Origin: Hordeum vulgare subsp. vulgare
Taxonomy: Eukaryota; Streptophyta; Magnoliopsida; Poales; Poaceae
Reading direction: 5' to 3'
DNA length: 64,000 bases
Assembly (NCBI RefSeq): GCF_904849725.1
Contig: NC_058521.1
Span: 346,130,638-346,194,637, forward strand
Shown: positions 60,290 to 64,000 of the stretch, in pieces
Position numbering within the stretch: the stretch's first letter is position 1
How the letters are laid out: each line of letters begins with the position of its first letter
Notes under the pieces: model-generated
Told to the model about the DNA's origin: nothing
Databases searched by the model: none
What the model saw: the letters and a program-made list of their open reading frames with translations, nothing else
Program-made: the position numbers and the translations under genes

Positions 60290-61846
60290 TGTTGGGGAAC
60301 GTCGCATGGGAAACAAAAAAATTCCTACGCGCACGAAGACCTATCATGGTGATGTCCATCTACGAGAGGGGATATTTGATCTACGTACCCTTGTAGACCA
60401 CACAGCAGAAGCGTTACTGAACGCGGTTGATGTAGTGGAACGTCCTCACGTCCCTCGATCCGCCCCGCGAACCATCCCGCGATCAGTCCCACGATCTAGT
60501 GCCGAACGGACGGCACCTCCGCGTTCAGCACACGTACAGCTCGACAATGATCTCGGCCTTCTTGATCCAGCAAGAGAGACGGAGAGGTAGATGAGTTCTC
60601 CTGCAGCGTGACGGCGCTCCGGAGGTTGGTGGTGATCTTATCTCGGCAGGGCTCCGCCCGAGCTCCGCAGAAACGCGATCTAGAGGAAAAACCGTGGAGG
60701 TATGTGGTCGGGCTGCCGTGGAAAAGTCGTCTCAAATCAGCCCTAAAACCTCCGTATATATAGGGGGAAGAGGGGGAGCCTTGCCTTGGGGTCCAAGGAC
60801 CCCCAAGGAGTTCGGCCGAGCCAAGGGGGCAAGGTCTCCCCTTCCAAAACGAATCCAACTTGGTTTGGTAGGTGGAGTCCTTCTTCCCTTTCCCACCTCC
60901 TCCTTTTTTTTTCTTTTCTCTTTGATTTTCTTCCTATGGTGCATACGGCCTTCTTGGGCTGTCCCACAAGCCCACTAAGGGCTGGTGCGCCACCCCCAAG
61001 GCCTATGGGCTTCCCCGGGGTGGGTTGCCCCCCCGGTGAACTCCCGGAACCCATTCGTCATTCCCGGTAACTCCGAAAACCTTCCGGTAATCAAATAAGG
61101 TCATCCTATATATCAATCTTCGTTTCCGGACCATTCCGAAAACCCTCTTGTCATTCCCTTTGTCATTCGGTATGTTACTTGCCCGAGATTCGATCGTCAG
61201 TATCCGCATACCTATTTCAATCTCGTTTACTGGCAAGTCTCTTTACTCGTTCCGTAATACAAGATCCCGCAACTTACACTAAGTCACATTGCTTGCAAGG
61301 CTTGTGTGTGATGTTGTAGTACCGAGTGGGCCCCGAGATACCTCTCCGTCACACGGAGTGACAAATCCCAGTCTCGATCCATACTAACTCAATGAACACC
61401 TTCAGAGATACCTGTAGAGCATCTTTATGGTCACCCAGTTACGTTGCGACGTTTGATACACATAAAGTATTCCTCCGGTGTCAGTGAGTTATATGATCTC
61501 ATGGTCATAGGAACAAATACTTGACACGCAGAAAACAGTAGCAACAAAATGACACGATCAACATGCTACGTCTATTAGTTTGGGTCTAGTCCATCACATG
61601 ATTCTCCTAATGATGTGATCCCGTTATCAAGTGACAACACTTGCCTATGGTCAGGAAACCTTGACCATCTTTGATCAACGAGCTAGTCAACTAGAGGCTT
61701 ACTAGGGACAGTGTTTTGTCTATGTATCCACACATGCACTGTGTTTCCAATCAATACAATTATAGCATGGATAATAAACGATTATCATGAACTAAGAAAT
61801 ATAATAATAACTAATTTATTATTGCCTCTAGGGCATAGTTCCAACA
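60290..61846 (-). repeat. 5' LTR of Angela-like B
   Basis: 1557 bp, TG...CA borders. It lacks about 280 bp relative to A: at about 61146 the AACCCTC block is joined directly to TTGTCATTCCCTTTGTC. TATATATA lies at 60755-60762. Confidence 0.95.
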
Positions 61847-61851
61847 CCTTC

Positions 61852-62927
61852 CTCTTCATCACATTCCTCAGAATCCATTTCCTTGCCAATGAGTGCCCGA
61901 GCCTTTTTGAAACTAGTCTTCTTGTGCGATGAGGACTTTGAGGATGATGATTTTGAAGATTTCTTCTTTTTATTTGAGTCATCAGAACTTTCATCCTTTT
62001 ATTTCTTCTTCTTTGATTCCTTCACCCATCGAGGAAAATGAGCAATTTAGTGACCTGATTTCTTGCATTTGTGGCAGGTTCTTTTCTTGTAGTCCTCAGA
62101 TGAAGATTCTGATTTCCTCATATCTCTCCTTGAAGATTTACCAATCTGGCCGCGTCTTGTAAACTTCTGGAATTTCCTCACGAGCATTGCAAGCTCCTAT
62201 CCAAGTTCTTCAGGATCACCAATGCTGCAATCCGAGTCTTCTTCTTCAGATGAGGAAATTGCTTTGCCTTCAGTGCATGAGGTATAGAATAGCTTGGTCC
62301 ATACAGATCTCTCTTTTCTTCCTGTTGGTATTCATGAGTATTGAGTCTTTCGAGTATATCACCAGGATCAAGCAACCTACAATCTGATCTTTCTTGAATC
62401 ATCAGAACCAAAGTATCAAATGATGAATCCAAAGATCTTAGCAGTTTCTTCACAACTTCATGGTCAGTGATGTCTCGAGCTCCCAGTGCTTGTGGTTCAT
62501 TTGAGATGTCAGTGAGGCGATCAAAGGTATCTTGGCAGCTTTCATTGTCAAGCCTCTTGAAGCGATTGAAGAGATTGCGAAGAACATCAGCACGAGAGTC
62601 ACGCTGAATTGATATTCCTTCATTGACTTTGGACAACCTTTCCCAGATTTGTTTTGTTGAGCCCAAAGCACTCACTCTGCCATACTGACCTTTGCTCAGA
62701 TGGCCACAGATGATATTCTTTGCTTGTGAATCAAGTTGCTTGAATTTCTTCACATCGGCGGCAGAGAAAGTAGAAGCAATGGAGGGAACACCATGTTCCA
62801 CAATATACCAGAGATCATTGTCAATTGCTTGTAGATGCATCTGCATCTTGGTCTTCCAGTAGGGGAAGTCCTTTCCTTCGAAAGTAGGACATCATGTAGT
62901 AACCTTGATCGTGATTGTAGTCGACAT
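61852..62927 (-). pseudogene. Maximus gag, N-terminal part
   Basis: Gag of the Copia element, expected to form the particle and bind RNA. The ATG at 62927 opens MSTTITIKVTT, then a TGA, then FEGKDFPYWKTKMQMH in the same frame. The region is open from 62846 to 62178 with the gag (UBN2-like) domain: AIDNDLWYIVEHG, AKNIICGHLSKGQYGRV, ALGSTKQIWERL, LRNLFNRFKRLDNESCQDTF and KKLLRSLDSSFDTLVLMIQE. A frame change near 62180 leads to MLVRKFQKF and a zinc knuckle at about 62085-62035 that reads CHKCKKSGH, stop, IAHFP. The fourth zinc ligand, normally Cys, is Phe. A Lys/Ser-rich stretch follows up to the element B insertion, and the protein resumes at 54014. Confidence 0.92.
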
Positions 62928-62980
62928 AACTAAAACTCTAGTTGGTTAAACAAAAATGACATAGAACAAGGGAGTACCTT

Positions 62981-62992
62981 GCTCTGATACCA
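62981..62992 (-). other. primer-binding site of Maximus
   Basis: TGGTATCAGAGC on the minus strand, two bases from the 5' LTR end, complementary to the 3' end of initiator methionine tRNA. Confidence 0.93.
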
Positions 62993-62994
62993 AT

Positions 62995-64000
62995 TGAAAG
63001 TGTGTTATATCGACTAGAGGGGGGTGAATAGGATATTTTTAGAATTTCATCGCTGAGGAAATTCATTTTGAGGAAAATCCTCATTGATGAATTACTTGCA
63101 GCAGAAACGGCAAAGGATCAGGAGTGCAAAGTATTACTACAGTAGTTTTCTCGATGAGTATTATGAAATACAGTTTGCACAATACGCAGGCACAGAGTAA
63201 GTAGGTGAGGATTAACTAGTGTGAAGAATTTGAGGTTGAGCAAATTCAGAGAAAGTCTTCAGCAAATACTTCAAATGGATACAATGAAAATATTCAACAT
63301 ACAATATTGAGATTTGAAAGATTTGAAGAATAGAACCCATATCACAGTGAAGACAGTTGTTGATGACCCAGTTCCAACTGTTGTGACAGTCGTACGTCTG
63401 GTTTGAAGCGGCTTAGTATTGAAACCAAAAGAAACACAGTCCCGGGACACACAGTCCCTACCGTATTCTCCTTGAGCTAAGGACACAGTCCTCGCCCAAC
63501 ACTCGTGGTAAGTCTTCAGGGCAGGCTTCCAAACCCACACAAAATCGGTCACCCGGCGATCCACAATTGACTTCTGGATTGCTCTAGACCATGACGCCTA
63601 ACCGTGTGGACGATGCACAGTCCTCAAAGGTAAAAGGCTCCAGTTCCACACAGGAGCAAATACTTCAGTGATGCTCAATCACTTGGTTTTTGGTTTGGGT
63701 TTCCTTACTAATGATTTACTCTCGAAGACTCTAAGGAATTTGGGTTGCTCTAAATGACAAGTGTTAGTTTCTCGCGGAACAGCCAACCAACTAATAGTTG
63801 TGGGGGCGGCTATTTATAGCCTGGGAGCATCCCGACATGATTTGACATGAATGCCCTTAAATATTATGACTCTTGGTGTGGATAAGATCGGTGATGTGGC
63901 GCGAATTGCGGCAACGGTGGGGACCCTCAACTGTGAGAGTCCTCATGTCTCTCATATTCCTCACTTGAGGCTTTTGTAGGATTAGGCTTGGGTTGAGCAT
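62995..64000 (-). repeat. 5' LTR of Maximus, cut by window end
   Basis: It ends ...CACTTTCA at 62995 on the minus strand and matches 18341 to about 19320. A block of about 50 bp at 63588-63655 (GACGCCTAACCGTGTGG...) is absent from the 3' LTR. TATAAATA lies at 63811-63818. The first roughly 350 bp of this LTR are outside the window. Confidence 0.93.

Larger units (their letters stand above)
54020..61846 (-). mobile_element. Angela/BARE/WIS-type Copia retrotransposon B, full length
   Basis: Reverse-strand element with LTRs 60290-61846 (5') and 54020-55316 (3'), inserted in Maximus gag. Pentamers CCTTC at 54015-54019 and 61847-61851 form a perfect target duplication. Length is 7827 bp. The LTR borders are TGTTGGAACTATGCCC... 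(from 61846) and ...CGTTCCCCAACA. Compared with element A the 5' LTR lacks about 280 bp. The 3' LTR additionally lacks about 264 bp. Apart from that the two LTRs differ by about 3-4% by eye. The internal region is homologous to A throughout and shares its coding breaks. Confidence 0.96.
18341..64000 (-). mobile_element. Maximus/SIRE-type Copia retrotransposon, nested, right end outside window
   Basis: The element reads right to left. Its 5' LTR starts at 62995 and continues beyond 64000. Then come primer-binding site, gag, protease, integrase, reverse transcriptase, RNase H, an extra 3' frame, polypurine tract, and the 3' LTR at 18341-19704. The order integrase before reverse transcriptase marks Copia. 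The large size (about 11 kb internal once insertions are removed), the gag extension and the extra frame behind RNase H point to the SIRE/Maximus lineage. Three insertions interrupt it: 24137-32778, 34130-49683 and 54020-61846. Each removal restores a continuous map. The LTRs differ by about 10% by eye plus indels, so it is clearly older than Angela-like A and B. The bases before it, CAGAG (18336-18340), should be half of its target duplication. The coding region is dead through several stops and frameshifts. Confidence 0.93.

Noticed and set aside
1..64000. A cellular gene, defence system or biosynthetic cluster
   Set aside because: Every stretch with protein-like signal could be assigned to a transposon family, and the remaining intervals are LTR, leader, subterminal or low-complexity DNA.

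Overview
The window looks like intergenic chromosomal DNA from a grass with a large, repeat-filled genome, most likely wheat, barley or a close Triticeae relative. The main evidence is two retrotransposons with LTRs that I recognise as the Angela/BARE/WIS type, a 14-kb-class Copia element of the Maximus/SIRE type, CACTA transposons with grass-type subterminal repeats, and Gypsy LTRs with the TGATACGTCTCC start. Family names come from memory of these sequences. Superfamily calls come from termini, target-site duplications (TSDs) and protein motifs in the window. I found no convincing cellular gene, no RNA gene and no CRISPR array. Essentially all coding sequence is transposon-derived and broken.

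Left part, 1-14754. The 3' end of Gypsy element 1 (internal tail 1-2214, LTR 2215-3696) abuts a diverged reverse-strand Copia remnant (3697-5682). That remnant sits in a second, older Gypsy 3' end (5683 to about 8150). An AT-rich unclassified stretch follows, split by a PIF/Harbinger element at 10403-12423 with a TTA duplication, degenerate terminal inverted repeats (TIRs) and a broken DDE transposase. A probable reverse-strand Gypsy LTR lies at 13391-14610.

Right part, 14755-64000, is one deep nest. CACTA element 1 (starts 14755, plus strand) is cut at 18340/18341 by a reverse-strand Maximus-type Copia element that runs past the window end. Removing three insertions from Maximus leaves about 11 kb of internal sequence in collinear order: primer-binding site, gag, protease, integrase, reverse transcriptase, RNase H, an extra 3' reading frame of about 1,200 codons, polypurine tract and LTR. 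The three insertions are Angela-like A (24137-32778, plus, TSD GAAGT/GAAGC), CACTA element 2 (34130-49683, minus, TSD AGT on both sides), and Angela-like B (54020-61846, minus, TSD CCTTC on both sides). CACTA 2 belongs to the same family as CACTA 1, so that family transposed both before and after Maximus arrived.

The strongest second-look items are a 5-kb array of ten very long polypurine/polypyrimidine palindromes inside CACTA 2; a roughly 210-bp inverted repeat conserved just upstream of the transposase in both CACTA copies; identical coding breaks in Angela-like A and B, which imply that an already defective element was amplified; a compact Mutator-transposase fragment carried inside CACTA 2; and the long extra 3' frame of Maximus. 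By eye, the LTRs of A and B differ by about 2-4% and those of Maximus by about 10%, so Maximus is the older insertion. These percentages are estimates from short stretches, not alignments.
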